DNA of 64,000 bases from Epilithonimonas sp042695135 (lineage in GTDB: Bacteria; Bacteroidota; Bacteroidia; Flavobacteriales; Weeksellaceae): NCBI RefSeq assembly GCF_042695135.1, contig NZ_CP170547.1:3286001-3350000 (forward strand). Direction: 5' to 3'. Under the pieces are notes generated by a model. It searched no databases and was not told the origin of the DNA. It saw only the letters and a program-made list of their open reading frames with translations. The position numbers were made by a program, and so were the translations under genes. Shown here in pieces: positions 1-9,082 of the stretch; position 1 is the first letter of the stretch, and every line of letters starts with the position of its first letter.

Positions 1-1
1 T

Positions 2-505
2 GTATGCTGTGTAGATGGTGATACCGGCGCTCCGCTTGACAAAGATGAACTGCCAATCCTCGACGAAATTTTCCCTAAAATAAAATCTTACCTGAGACCG
101 GAAGGCGTGAAAGCCATCGAAGAACAGGGAACCTGGGTAGTTGACCCTTACGACGGCGGTTACGTTACAACTTTGGTAAACGGAAGCGAATGTGCATATG
201 TCATCTTCGACGAACAAGGAACAACTAAATGTGGCATCGAAAAAGCCTATGAAGACGGGGTAATCGATTGGAAAAAACCTATTTCCTGCCACCTTTATCC
301 AATCCGTGTGAATGATTATAAAACCTTCATCGCTCTTAATTACCACGAATGGGAAATCTGTAACGATGCCTGTACTTTAGGAAAAGAACTGGAAGTAAGG
401 ATTTATAAATTCCTGAAAGAACCGCTTATCAGAAAATACGGCGAAGACTTCTACAAAACCCTATGCGAAGCAGCAGAAGAATGGGAAAAAGAATATAACT
501 CTTAG
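2..505 (+). CDS. DUF3109 family protein (5' end outside window)
   Basis: This is the C-terminal part of a protein whose start lies before the window; the reading frame is open from base 2 to the TAG at 503-505. The visible part begins with a Cys-Cys pair followed by VDGDTGAPL and later carries Cys residues in SECAY, TKCGIE, ISCHLYP and CNDAC. Scattered conserved cysteines with a CHLYPIRV motif are what I remember of the DUF3109 family, which is thought to be metal or Fe-S binding, but its function is not established. A GTG at 107 is only an internal codon because the family signature lies upstream of it. A bidirectional terminator follows. Confidence 0.75.
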   Translation, partial: VCCVDGDTGAPLDKDELPILDEIFPKIKSYLRPEGVKAIEEQGTWVVDPYDGGYVTTLVNGSECAYVIFDEQGTTKCGIEKAYEDGVIDWKKPISCHLYPIRVNDYKTFIALNYHEWEICNDACTLGKELEVRIYKFLKEPLIRKYGEDFYKTLCEAAEEWEKEYNS

Positions 506-540
506 TACACTGCAGATTATAAGATAAGAGATAACAGACA

Positions 541-573
541 AAAAAAGGAATCCAAATTTGGATTCCTTTTTAT
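541..573. terminator. Bidirectional hairpin terminator
   Basis: A perfect 14-bp self-complementary arm pair centred on CCAAATTTGG occupies 543-570, with A-runs on the left and T-runs on the right. It sits between two convergent genes (stops at 505 and 599), so it can end transcription from both sides. Confidence 0.8.
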
Positions 574-598
574 TTATTCGAGTGCTGAATTTTATAAA

Positions 599-1252
599 TT
601 AATTAATTTTAAACTCATCATCAGAAATCGGCTGATTGATCTTGATATCAGAATTTTTGATGCTGATTTGTTGTCCTGCTGCATCTACAGACATTTCTTC
701 TACAAACTTGATTCCGTCAACATCTGCATATTTTGTGATAGTCATGTTGCCTTTTTCATTTTCAGTTTTGTAAAGCAAGCCAGTTTTCACATCAAAATAA
801 GTTTTGGAATCGTCAGAAGACAGCAGATAATAATCTTTGCCATCGATCTGTTTTTTCTCCACAGTTTTGATTTTTGCAGGATCCATTCCCAAAGCATCAA
901 TTAATTTGGATGCTTTCAGTTTTGCAACTTGCTCTGCCGGGAAATCCATTTTCTGTCCCATCTGGGAAGCAGAACCTTTTTCACCATCAAAAACCTGCAC
1001 CATTTCCTGACCCATCATCGATTGGGTAGATTTGAATTTGTTGTCTTTCTTCAACGTTTTTCCTTCCATTTCCATTCCCATCACGCTGATGGTATTTTTC
1101 ATAGAAAGAGTTTTTACAGCTTCCAATTTCTGTTTCCCGCCAAGTGCAGTAACATAATTATCAATAATTTGTTTAGCGGTTGGCACTGCCTGAGCAGCCA
1201 TATTTGCAACCATCACAAGAGAAAGTGCAAACGTCAAAATAATTTTTTTCAT
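599..1252 (-). CDS. Secreted LolA-like / outer-membrane lipoprotein-sorting-type protein
   Basis: 217 residues with a clear signal peptide (MKKIILTFALSLVMVANMAAQA, cleavage near residue 20). The mature part starts TAKQIIDNYVTALGG, typical of small Bacteroidota periplasmic proteins with a LolA/LolB-like fold. It continues with alternating beta strands rich in Met and Lys, including MGMEMEG, QSMMGQEM and SQMGQKM. The later motif YFDVKTGLLYKTE resembles the strand pattern of lipoprotein-sorting proteins. There is no lipobox Cys. The gene stands alone, convergent with the preceding gene. Substrate and partner cannot be told from sequence; a plain 'hypothetical secreted protein' call is the alternative. 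Confidence 0.6.
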   Translation of the reverse strand: MKKIILTFALSLVMVANMAAQAVPTAKQIIDNYVTALGGKQKLEAVKTLSMKNTISVMGMEMEGKTLKKDNKFKSTQSMMGQEMVQVFDGEKGSASQMGQKMDFPAEQVAKLKASKLIDALGMDPAKIKTVEKKQIDGKDYYLLSSDDSKTYFDVKTGLLYKTENEKGNMTITKYADVDGIKFVEEMSVDAAGQQISIKNSDIKINQPISDDEFKIN

Positions 1253-1356
1253 TTTTTTAATTTTCCTTTAACGAAAGTAGTTAAATATTTAAAATAATTG
1301 ATTTTATTTCTGAAATATCTTCTACTAATTGGTTACCGATCCAAAGAAAATGTTAC

Positions 1357-1387
1357 AAAAAAAGACTCCAAAAATGGAATCTTTTTT
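1357..1387 (-). terminator. Hairpin terminator of the LEA-like gene
   Basis: On the minus strand an 11-bp stem (1376-1386 pairing with 1359-1369, one G-U pair) with a 6-nt loop is followed by a T-run, immediately downstream of the stop at 1395. Confidence 0.65.
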
Positions 1388-1394
1388 ATGTATC

Positions 1395-1736
1395 TTATTT
1401 TTTAAGATCTTGTTTTACATCCTTGTAGCCGTCTGATACTGCATCAGCACCCTTTACTGCCGTTTTCTTTACAGCTTTTGCACCCTTAGTAGCTGTTTTG
1501 CCGGTCCATTTTGCACCTTTTTTAACACCTTTTTCAGTTGCTTTTGCACCTTTTACAGTTTTATCACCAACCCATTCAGCACCATCTTTTACGCCTTCTC
1601 CGGTTGCTTTAGCCCCTTTTTTAACGGTAGTCCCGACCACTTTTGCGTCTTTTTTAACTTGTTCTTTTGCAGTTTGAGCATTCATTGCTACAGTTACTAA
1701 TAGAACTGCCGCTAATGACAATAGTCTCTTTTTCAT
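1395..1736 (-). CDS. Secreted Lys/Ala/Gly-rich LEA-like repeat protein
   Basis: 113 residues: a signal peptide (MKKRLLSLAAVLLVTVAMNAQ) and a mature region made almost entirely of degenerate units of about 11 residues. Examples are VKKGAKATGEG, VKDGAEWVGDK, VKGAKATEKG, VKKGAKWTGKT, TKGAKAVKKTA and VKGADAVSDG. This composition and 11-mer spacing are characteristic of amphipathic, intrinsically disordered LEA or apolipoprotein-like helices. The protein is strongly basic and should act in the periplasm or outside the cell. No catalytic domain is visible. A stress-protection or membrane-coating role is inference from the repeat pattern only. Confidence 0.6.
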   Translation of the reverse strand: MKKRLLSLAAVLLVTVAMNAQTAKEQVKKDAKVVGTTVKKGAKATGEGVKDGAEWVGDKTVKGAKATEKGVKKGAKWTGKTATKGAKAVKKTAVKGADAVSDGYKDVKQDLKK

Positions 1737-1854
1737 GTTTTTTTATATTTTAAAATTAATGTTACAATATTAGCATAAATTAAGCCAAAAATATTAATTG
1801 ATATCTCAATTTTTAAAAATAAATTTTTATCGTTTTTTCAAAAAGGAAAAACAA

Positions 1855-1862
1855 TATTTTTG
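1855..1862 (+). promoter_or_regulatory. -7 box (TATTTTTG) upstream of the lysozyme gene
   Basis: Matches the Bacteroidota -7 consensus TAnnTTTG. It lies only 9 nt before the first ATG (1871), so use of that ATG would give an almost leaderless mRNA; the second in-frame ATG (1931) would have a leader of about 60 nt. No clear -33 TTG is seen. Confidence 0.45.
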
Positions 1863-1870
1863 CAGAACTT

Positions 1871-2731
1871 ATGTCGAAAGCAAACCGCAATACAAGGAAA
1901 AAAATTCATCAGAAAAGAAAAAATGTTTTTATGAAAAAGCGTTGGATTCTTCTGATTATACTTTGTATCTCTATGTTAGGAACCGGATTTTACCTGAGAC
2001 AAAAGATTAATTACTACTTTTCATATTATTTAGGAAAACATTTCGAACATAAAAACCTCACGAACTCCGAAAAAGAAACAGCAAGAATTGACAAGATAGT
2101 CGGACTCTACTCCAATCAGACTTTTGGCTTTGACATTTCTCATTACCAACGCAAAGAAGACATCCAATGGGACAGTCTCAGCATTGGAAACCGAACGATT
2201 CCTTTAAAATTTGTAGTTCTGAGAGCAAGTATGGGAAACCGGAAACTGGATAAGAATTTTGATCATTTCTGGGAAACTGCAAAACAACATAACCTGATTC
2301 GTGGTGCTTATCATTTTTACCGTCCGGATGAAGATCCTGTGATGCAGGCCAATTCCTATCTGTCTGTTGCAAAGCTGGAATCCGGAGATCTTCCGCCTAT
2401 TCTCGATATTGAAAAGAATCCAAGAAAGAAATCAAAAGAACAGTTGATTTCCGACCTCAAAGTTTGGATCAAAATTATAGAGGAAACTTATGGCGAAAAA
2501 CCAATTATCTACACCTATTATCATTTTTACAAAGATTATCTGAAAGGCGAATTTGATGATTATCCGCTATGGCTAGCAAATTACAATGATGTTCCGACGC
2601 CTTCGCCGGATGACGAATTTCAGTTCTGGCAATTCTCAGAAAACGGCATTGTCTATGGTATCAATTCCAAGGTTGATCTGGACATCTATAATGGTAATCT
2701 GTGGAGTTTGAAAATGCTGACGATTGATTGA
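1871..2731 (+). CDS. Glycoside hydrolase family 25 lysozyme
   Basis: 286 residues. An N-terminal basic segment (residues 1-24) leads into one membrane anchor (about 25-42); the rest is a GH25 muramidase domain facing the periplasm. Visible family motifs are GFDISHYQ (Asp88), FVVLRASMG, RGAYHFYRP and PPILDIEKN. The last supplies the DxE pair (Asp179, Glu181) expected to cleave the N-acetylmuramic acid beta-1,4 linkage of peptidoglycan. The domain is complete, ending with an FWQFSENG...VDLDIYNG stretch typical of the family. The start could be 1871 or, less likely, 1931 at MKKRWILLI. It converges with the next gene, 8 nt apart, without a visible terminator. Confidence 0.85.
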   Translation: MSKANRNTRKKIHQKRKNVFMKKRWILLIILCISMLGTGFYLRQKINYYFSYYLGKHFEHKNLTNSEKETARIDKIVGLYSNQTFGFDISHYQRKEDIQWDSLSIGNRTIPLKFVVLRASMGNRKLDKNFDHFWETAKQHNLIRGAYHFYRPDEDPVMQANSYLSVAKLESGDLPPILDIEKNPRKKSKEQLISDLKVWIKIIEETYGEKPIIYTYYHFYKDYLKGEFDDYPLWLANYNDVPTPSPDDEFQFWQFSENGIVYGINSKVDLDIYNGNLWSLKMLTID

Positions 2732-2739
2732 TTAGAATT

Positions 2740-3519
2740 TTAATTCTTAATAAACCCAATCACATCTTTACACAATTCTTCCGCTCTTTCTATTGGAACG
2801 CCGTGTGATGCGCCTTTATAGATTTTCATTTTGGACTTTGGAATTTCTTTGGCTATATATTCAGTATGAGGACGGAGAATCAGGTCATTTTCACCGGCAA
2901 GAATAAATGTTTTAGCTTTGATATGATTAAGTTGTTCTTTTGTGATTTTCGGTTCATCGATCATCAATTGAAGCAAGCGAATATCATGTTCAGATCTGTT
3001 TTCAGCCTTCATTTTCGCTGCGTCTTTTTTCATATTTTCAACTTCGCTTTCTCCTACGCCATTTGGGAAAATATTGGCGCCGCTTGTGATGATTTTATTG
3101 GTGTTTTTGGGATATTTGATGGCAAATTCAATCGCTGTATTTCCGCCATCGCTCCAGCCAAGAATATTGATTTTCTTTAATTTCAATTCATCGGCCAAAG
3201 CTTTTACATCATCAGCAAATTTAATATAAGTCAAAGGTTCGGTCGAAGTATCTGTACTTTTCCCTTGAGCTCGTGTATCCATTGCAATGATTTTGAAATG
3301 TTTGGATAATTCCGGAATTTCTTTCGAAAACGCATCGATGCTTCCGCCGTTTCCGTGAAGTAAAAATAATGGTTCACCTTTGCCATAAACTTCGTAATAG
3401 ATATCGGCGTCTTTCAAATGAAGTATTTTTCCCACTTTTTCATTCTTACCAAAATCTGAAATCTGGGCAAAGCCAAAAATGTAAGTACATAACAAAACTA
3501 AGAATAGTATCTTTTTCAT
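2740..3519 (-). CDS. Secreted alpha/beta hydrolase
   Basis: 259 residues with a signal peptide (MKKILFLVLLCTYIFGFAQ). The alpha/beta hydrolase fold shows LFLLHGNGGS (oxyanion-hole HGN), nucleophile elbow GWSDGG with Ser123, a likely acid in GENDLI, and the catalytic His in GASHGVP. Length and cap size are normal for a small esterase or lipase-like enzyme acting in the periplasm. The substrate cannot be deduced. It is followed upstream (same strand) by a carboxypeptidase-like-domain protein gene, but the 36-bp gap gives no firm sign of coupling. Confidence 0.8.
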   Translation of the reverse strand: MKKILFLVLLCTYIFGFAQISDFGKNEKVGKILHLKDADIYYEVYGKGEPLFLLHGNGGSIDAFSKEIPELSKHFKIIAMDTRAQGKSTDTSTEPLTYIKFADDVKALADELKLKKINILGWSDGGNTAIEFAIKYPKNTNKIITSGANIFPNGVGESEVENMKKDAAKMKAENRSEHDIRLLQLMIDEPKITKEQLNHIKAKTFILAGENDLILRPHTEYIAKEIPKSKMKIYKGASHGVPIERAEELCKDVIGFIKN

Positions 3520-3555
3520 TGGATCGGATTAATTATAATGTAGAAATAAATCAAA

Positions 3556-4380
3556 CTACTTTTTCACTTTCACATCGATATTGATGGCCGGTGCTGCTAT
3601 TCCGATTTTTTCCCAATTACCATAGAATGAGCGGTAGTATCCCGACCTGAAAAGAGCACCACTCAAAGCCACTTTCCCATCCGATTGTCCGATAAACTGA
3701 ATCCCGACAAAGAATTTGCCCTGAAGCCAAATTTTTTCATTGCTCAAATCCACAGAAAAAGTGGAATCTTGCAATTTATCTTTCTCAATGGTGGCGATAA
3801 TGTCTTTATTCAAAAGCAGATTGTTTGGTTTTCCGTCTTTTTCGTCGTAAATCGTGTAGCGAACTTTAATTGGTTTTGTAGCCTCGAATCTGGAAAAATT
3901 GATATTGATTTTAATGATTTTCAGTTTTTTGTTGGAACTGAATTCCACCGCAGTTTCTTCCACCATGGAATCTCCCTTTTCCATATTTGGGGTAAACATT
4001 ACAGATTTTGACTTGCTGTTCACACCCAGATTTTTGTCTTTGTAATGATTCGGAACAAGAACAACCTCCTGAATATTGGTGACTTTTTCGTACAAATAAA
4101 TATTATGAGGATTTTGCTTTACAAAGTCTTCCACAGAACTTCGGAACTGATTATACCCGGGAACTGCAACCAACAATTCCTTGTCTCTGGAAACATTATC
4201 CAACTGAAGTTGAAATTTACCATTCTCGTCAGCCTGAATACCATAAGTTCCATTCAAAATTCCAATTTTTGCATAAGGAATTGGTTTATTATCTTCTTTT
4301 GAAAGGACAGTTCCGGAAATGGTTTGCGCCTGAAAAGCTACGAATGCGAAGATTGTAAAAAGAATGTTGAGTTTTTTCAT
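3556..4380 (-). CDS. Secreted protein with carboxypeptidase-regulatory-like (CarboxypepD_reg) domain
   Basis: I start the gene at the ATG at 4380, giving 274 residues and a signal peptide MKKLNILFTIFAFVAFQAQ; a longer in-frame extension to 4422 lacks this logic. The mature N-terminus (TISGTVLSKEDNKPIPYAKI...GTYGIQADENGKFQL) is a textbook Bacteroidota beta-sandwich regulatory-like domain of about 85 residues, the module usually found before TonB-dependent barrels. No barrel follows. The C-terminal half has beta-rich segments such as VRYTIYDEKDGKP and GKFFVGIQFIG. It is probably a cell-surface or periplasmic protein of unknown function. Confidence 0.65.
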   Translation of the reverse strand: MKKLNILFTIFAFVAFQAQTISGTVLSKEDNKPIPYAKIGILNGTYGIQADENGKFQLQLDNVSRDKELLVAVPGYNQFRSSVEDFVKQNPHNIYLYEKVTNIQEVVLVPNHYKDKNLGVNSKSKSVMFTPNMEKGDSMVEETAVEFSSNKKLKIIKININFSRFEATKPIKVRYTIYDEKDGKPNNLLLNKDIIATIEKDKLQDSTFSVDLSNEKIWLQGKFFVGIQFIGQSDGKVALSGALFRSGYYRSFYGNWEKIGIAAPAINIDVKVKK

Positions 4381-4519
4381 AGATATTAATTTGATACAAA
4401 CTTCTGAATTTTCCTTTATCAATTATCTCAATAAAAGGTTAAATCAATTTTGGTTTTCGTTAAAGTTTTCAAAAGAAGACTGTAATAATGAATACCGGTA
4501 TCGATTAATCTAAATTTCA

Positions 4520-4687
4520 TCCGGAAAGTCTGCCTCACCCCAGCAAGCGCCTTTCCGCTTCTCCGGAAAGCGTGTTGCACCCTTGCAGGAAGCTTTCGCA
4601 CTCTCCCGGAAGCTTGTCGCACCCCTGCATGAAGCTTTCGGATTCTCCGGAAAGCGTATTGCACCCCTGTATGGGGCTTTTTATCTT
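4520..4687. repeat. GC-rich minisatellite: four tandem 42-bp units
   Basis: Units lie at 4520-4561, 4562-4603, 4604-4645 and 4646-4687, each starting TCCGGAAAG or TCCCGGAAG with a middle GCACCCCTGCA-like block and a GCTTTC end. Within a unit GGAAAGC can pair with GCTTTC, and TGCA recurs on both sides of CCC, so each unit can form a small hairpin. The unit length is a multiple of three, which leaves a 93-codon open frame on the minus strand. I regard that frame as a by-product of the repeat. The G+C is well above the surrounding DNA. Confidence 0.85.
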
Positions 4688-4800
4688 TGTTAAATGCATT
4701 TGACCACAAAACTTAAGCGATCCCGAATTTTAAAAATTCATTTTCGTACTTTCGCAGCTGGAAAAACATCCATCAACTAACCTCCATCATCCATCATAAA

Positions 4801-6690
4801 ATGAATTACGTTTCTGCAGAAAATCTGAGCAAATCATACGGCGTTAAAGTCTTATTCAAAAACATCAATTTCCACGTGAACGAAGGCGACAAAATTGCCA
4901 TCGTTGCCAAAAACGGAAGCGGAAAATCCACACTCCTGAAAATCCTGATGGGAAAAGAAATTGCAGATGGCGGTGAAGTGGTGATTAATAAAGACATTCA
5001 GGTTGTCCTATTTGACCAGGAAATTGACTTTGACCCAAAATTGTCTGTAGAAGAATTTATGATGACTTTGGATTCTGCTCCTATTTTGGCTTTGAAGAAA
5101 TATCATCACGCTTTGACCTCAGAAAATCCGGATGATATGGAGACGGCTTTGGCAGAGATGGAAATCCATAAGGCTTGGGATTTGGAAAATGAGATGGAAC
5201 AAATTCTCTCTCAACTAAAGATCACAGATTTATCGGCGAAAATGGGAACGCTTTCCGGTGGACAAATCAAAAGAATTGCACTGGCGAAACTCTTGACAGA
5301 AACCAGAGCGGAACATCGCCACACGCTTTTGATTATGGATGAGCCAACCAACCACTTGGATGTGGAAATGGTAGAATGGCTGGAAAATTATCTAAGTAAA
5401 GCCAAAATCACCTTGCTTCTTGTGACGCACGACCGTTATTTCCTGGATGCCGTTTGCGACAAGATTTGGGAAATGGAAGATGGAAATCTCTATCTCCACA
5501 ATGGTAGTTACGCGACTTATCTTGAAAATAAAATGATCCGTGAGGACAATTTGAACTCAACGATTGATAAAGCCCAAAACCTTTACAGAAAGGAATTGGA
5601 ATGGATGCGAAGACAGCCGAAAGCGAGAACCACCAAGTCTAAATCCAGACAAGATGACTTCTACGAAACCGAAAAAGTAGCAAAAACTGATACACGAAAA
5701 GATACGTTGGCTCTTGATTTCGAAATGAAAAGATTGGGAAACAAAATTCTTGAACTTAGAGATATTAACAAAAGTTACGGTGAAAAAGTTCTGTTCAAAG
5801 ATTTCTCTTATCAATTTCAAAGAGGTGAAAAGGTTGGAATCGTTGGGAAAAATGGTGCCGGAAAATCAACTTTACTGAATATCATTCAAGGTTTTGAGCC
5901 GAAAGATTCCGGGGAAATTGAAACCGGAGAAACGATCAAATTCGGCTATTTTGCGCAGAAAGGTCTTCAATATAAAGAAGACGAAAGAGTCATTGATTTC
6001 ATTAAAGAAATCGGTGAGAATTTCCCTTTGGCTAATGGAAAAACCATCTCGGCTTCTCAGTTCTTGAGATTGTTCTTGTTTGATGACCAGACGCAATATT
6101 CGCCGATTTCGAAACTTTCGGGAGGAGAAAAACGCCGTTTGCACTTGATGTATATTCTTTATCAAAATCCGAATTTCCTGATTTTTGATGAGCCGACGAA
6201 TGATTTGGATTTACCGACTTTGACGGTTTTGGAGAACTTCCTTCAGAATTTTCAGGGAAGTTTGATCATCGTTTCTCACGACCGATATTTTATGGACAGA
6301 ATTGTGGATCACGTTCTGGCCTTTGAAGGTGAAGGAAAAATCAAGGAGTTTGTTGGAAACTTCTCTGAGTATCGTGAGAATCTAAAGAATGAAGAGAAAA
6401 ATCCAAAAGCTGAAACTCCGAAAGTCGAAAAGGTTGAAGCTTCGAAAAACACGCCTGCGCCAGTTCCAACAAGTCAGCCTGCTAAGAAAAAATTATCTTT
6501 CAAAGAACAGCACGAGCTGGAAACGATTGAGAAAGAAATGCCGAAACTTGAAGCGCAAAGAGCTAAAATCCTTGAGCAGCTGAATAATGAAACAGATTAT
6601 GAAAAAATCGCAAAATTCTCTGCTGAACTAGAAGCCATTTCTGAAAAACTGGAGAACTTCGAATTGCGTTGGCTGGAACTTCAGGACTAA
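4801..6690 (+). CDS. ABC-F family ATPase (Uup/EttA-like)
   Basis: 629 residues with two ABC ATPase domains and no membrane segments, the ABC-F layout of ribosome-associated translation factors. Domain 1: Walker A VAKNGSGKST (about 35-44), signature LSGGQIKRIA, Walker B LLIMDEPTNHLD, H-loop VTHDRYF. A linker of about 70 residues rich in Lys/Arg (RRQPKARTTKSKSRQ) corresponds to the P-site interaction motif region. Domain 2: Walker A VGKNGAGKST (about 348-357), signature LSGGEKRRLH, Walker B FLIFDEPTNDLD, then SHDRYF. The C-terminus is a charged coiled coil (about residues 560-629), as in Uup. Domain 1 has Ala in place of the first P-loop Gly. It appears monocistronic. Confidence 0.88.
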   Translation: MNYVSAENLSKSYGVKVLFKNINFHVNEGDKIAIVAKNGSGKSTLLKILMGKEIADGGEVVINKDIQVVLFDQEIDFDPKLSVEEFMMTLDSAPILALKKYHHALTSENPDDMETALAEMEIHKAWDLENEMEQILSQLKITDLSAKMGTLSGGQIKRIALAKLLTETRAEHRHTLLIMDEPTNHLDVEMVEWLENYLSKAKITLLLVTHDRYFLDAVCDKIWEMEDGNLYLHNGSYATYLENKMIREDNLNSTIDKAQNLYRKELEWMRRQPKARTTKSKSRQDDFYETEKVAKTDTRKDTLALDFEMKRLGNKILELRDINKSYGEKVLFKDFSYQFQRGEKVGIVGKNGAGKSTLLNIIQGFEPKDSGEIETGETIKFGYFAQKGLQYKEDERVIDFIKEIGENFPLANGKTISASQFLRLFLFDDQTQYSPISKLSGGEKRRLHLMYILYQNPNFLIFDEPTNDLDLPTLTVLENFLQNFQGSLIIVSHDRYFMDRIVDHVLAFEGEGKIKEFVGNFSEYRENLKNEEKNPKAETPKVEKVEASKNTPAPVPTSQPAKKKLSFKEQHELETIEKEMPKLEAQRAKILEQLNNETDYEKIAKFSAELEAISEKLENFELRWLELQD

Positions 6691-6737
6691 AACTAATAAA
6701 AATCATACTGCTTTATTTAGAATTAATTAAAATAATG

Positions 6738-6768
6738 TTTGCAAATCTTAACATTTCTTATACTTTTG
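6738..6768 (+). promoter_or_regulatory. Bacteroidota-type promoter of the siderophore receptor gene
   Basis: TTTG at 6738-6741, 19 bp spacer, TACTTTTG at 6761-6768; this fits TTTG-N19-TAnnTTTG. Transcription should begin near 6774, leaving a short leader before the ATG at 6797. No obvious Fur-type dyad is visible. Confidence 0.7.
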
Positions 6769-6796
6769 CACTGTTTTTAATAATTCTAAATAAACT

Positions 6797-9052
6797 ATGA
6801 GAAAAAATGCTGCTGCAATAGGTCTTATTACATTGTCTGTATTTGGCTTCGGTCAGGAAAATAAAACAGATTCACTCAATGTAAGAACCATAGAAGACGT
6901 CAAGCTTCATAAAGCGGGAAATCCGAATAAGGCAAAAACCTTCACCACAAAGTCTAATCTTGATGTGATGGAAAATCCACAGGCCACTGCTATTGTGACA
7001 CACGAAATCATCGAGCAGCAACAGGCACAGCAATTATCGGACGTCGTAAGAAACGTCAACGGGATGTATATTACTTCCGCAAGAGGTGGTTCGCAGGACA
7101 GTTTCGGTGCAAGAGGTTACACCTTTGGTAACGAGAATATTTATAAAAACGGAGCCCGCATCAACAGTGGCGTTTTTCCTGAAGTTTCGGGAATGGAAAG
7201 AGTGGAAGTTTTAAAAGGCGGTGCAGCCATCCTTTATGGAAATGTAGCACCCGGCGGAATCATCAATATGATCACCAAAAAACCGTTGTTTCACCAAGGA
7301 GGAAGCGTGGCCCTGAGTGCAGGAAGCTGGGACAATTATAAAGTGGCTCTTGACTTCTACGATGGACTTTCAAAAAGTTCGGCATTTCGTGTAAATGGTG
7401 CTTTTGAGGATAAAGGCAGTTTCCGTGATAATATCACTTCTCAAAAATATTACTTCAATCCTAGTTTTCTTTTTAATATCTCAGACAAAACGCAATTAAT
7501 CGTTGAGGGTGACTATCTGAAAAATTATTTCACACCGGATTTTGGAGTCGGAACTTTGGTTTTGGATACAAAAACTTCCAGATCTGTGATCAACGACTTG
7601 TTGGACATTCGTAAAAATGCAGGTGCTGATTTTCAGTATCAGAATGCTCAAATGGCAACAAGCACAATCACGCTGAATCATCAGATCAACACCAACTGGA
7701 ATTTGAATTTTGTAGGTTCTTATCAGAATTACACCAAAGATTTTTTCGGTAATGAAAGAATGCAGTGGAACCTTCAAAATAATGGTTCTTATCTTTGGAA
7801 CAGAAGTTTGACCAGGACTTATAACGAACAAAACTACGGTTCTTTGCAAGCCAACCTGAACGGAGAATTCAAGACTGGACAAATTAAACATAAGCTGCTT
7901 TTTGGTGCGGACGCAGACTATCTGCAGTCTGATAATTATACTTATTTTCTCCAAAGACAAAACGGAAGCTGGAATAATGGTGCTCTAGTTTACGGAACAA
8001 ATGGAAATAACACCAGCGGAAATATTCTCTTAACCGACGAAGCTACCTGGGCTTCAGGTTACGAGCCGGAAACTGCTAAACAAAGTCTGACAAGAACACC
8101 AACAAGAAGAGTTGGCGTGTACCTTCAGGATTTGGTTTCCATCACGGAAAAATTCAAATTGCTGGCCGGAATTAGATGGTCTTATTTAGAAAATATGGCG
8201 GTTTTAAAAACCAATTATCAATTTGATACACAAAATTTCAGTAAGACTTCCACAGCCGGTAAACTTAGCAAAAATGCATTCTCACCAAGAGTTGGATTGG
8301 TTTACGAGTGGACGGAAAACTTTATGACGTTTGCCAGTTACACCAATTCATTTGTTCCAAATACAGGAAATGATGTGAATGGAAAATCTCTGGATCCATC
8401 AGTTGTAGACCAATGGGAAGTTGGTTTCAAGAAAAATCTTTTTTCAAATACTTTAGCGTTTAATGCCACAGCATATCAAATTGACAACAGCAATCTTGCA
8501 CAGATGGCAGCTTTCAACAGCGCAGGACAGGTGAATACCGATACGAATATCAAAGAGCTTACAGGTAAAACACGAAGCCGTGGTGTAGAAGTAGACATCA
8601 CAGGTAATCCTTTACCAAATCTTTCTGTTATAGCAGGATATTCTTACAACCATATGACCTACCTTGAAACTCCAAATACAGACGGAAGTTTTATTGAAGG
8701 AGAAAGAATTGTAAGAACACCGATGAATACAGCTAATGCTTCAGTTTTCTACACTTTTGATAAATATGTTAAAGGTCTTAAGATTGGAGCTACCGCATTT
8801 TATACCGGAAATCGTTATGGTGGATGGAATAACCTGAAAGATGCAAACGGTAATCAAAAAACGGATAGGCTTATACCAATGAACGGCTTTACACAGGTTG
8901 ATTTCAGCTTGGGTTATCAATACAAAAAAATACTAATTCAAGGGAAATTAGCTAATGTCTTCGATGTTTTAAATTATAATGTACACGAAAATTACTCCGT
9001 GAATCCAATAATGCCTAGAAATTATTACCTAACCTTAACTTATAAACTTTAG
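6797..9052 (+). CDS. TonB-dependent siderophore receptor
   Basis: 751 residues. A short signal peptide (IGLITLSVFGFGQ) is followed by a TonB-box-like/linker stretch. The plug domain follows (about residues 55-175; ATAIVTHEIIEQQQAQQLSDV, then MERVEVLKGGAAILYGNVAPGG and GIINMITKKP, the classic siderophore-receptor plug motifs). The remaining residues form a 22-stranded beta barrel ending in aromatic LTLTYKL, as expected for BAM recognition. The call as a siderophore (FhuA/FpvA-like) receptor rests on the plug signature and on the absence of an N-terminal SusC-type domain. A short PepSY-type membrane protein follows, a common pairing for iron release from siderophores. The exact ligand is unknown. 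Confidence 0.85.
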   Translation: MRKNAAAIGLITLSVFGFGQENKTDSLNVRTIEDVKLHKAGNPNKAKTFTTKSNLDVMENPQATAIVTHEIIEQQQAQQLSDVVRNVNGMYITSARGGSQDSFGARGYTFGNENIYKNGARINSGVFPEVSGMERVEVLKGGAAILYGNVAPGGIINMITKKPLFHQGGSVALSAGSWDNYKVALDFYDGLSKSSAFRVNGAFEDKGSFRDNITSQKYYFNPSFLFNISDKTQLIVEGDYLKNYFTPDFGVGTLVLDTKTSRSVINDLLDIRKNAGADFQYQNAQMATSTITLNHQINTNWNLNFVGSYQNYTKDFFGNERMQWNLQNNGSYLWNRSLTRTYNEQNYGSLQANLNGEFKTGQIKHKLLFGADADYLQSDNYTYFLQRQNGSWNNGALVYGTNGNNTSGNILLTDEATWASGYEPETAKQSLTRTPTRRVGVYLQDLVSITEKFKLLAGIRWSYLENMAVLKTNYQFDTQNFSKTSTAGKLSKNAFSPRVGLVYEWTENFMTFASYTNSFVPNTGNDVNGKSLDPSVVDQWEVGFKKNLFSNTLAFNATAYQIDNSNLAQMAAFNSAGQVNTDTNIKELTGKTRSRGVEVDITGNPLPNLSVIAGYSYNHMTYLETPNTDGSFIEGERIVRTPMNTANASVFYTFDKYVKGLKIGATAFYTGNRYGGWNNLKDANGNQKTDRLIPMNGFTQVDFSLGYQYKKILIQGKLANVFDVLNYNVHENYSVNPIMPRNYYLTLTYKL

Positions 9053-9082
9053 AATTAAATTTTATTAAATATTTTTTCAATC

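Noticed and set aside
4428..4709. 93-codon open frame on the minus strand over the 42-bp repeats
   Set aside because: It exists because the repeat length is a multiple of three and the DNA is GC-rich; no family, no start context, and the amino acid repeats simply mirror the DNA repeats.
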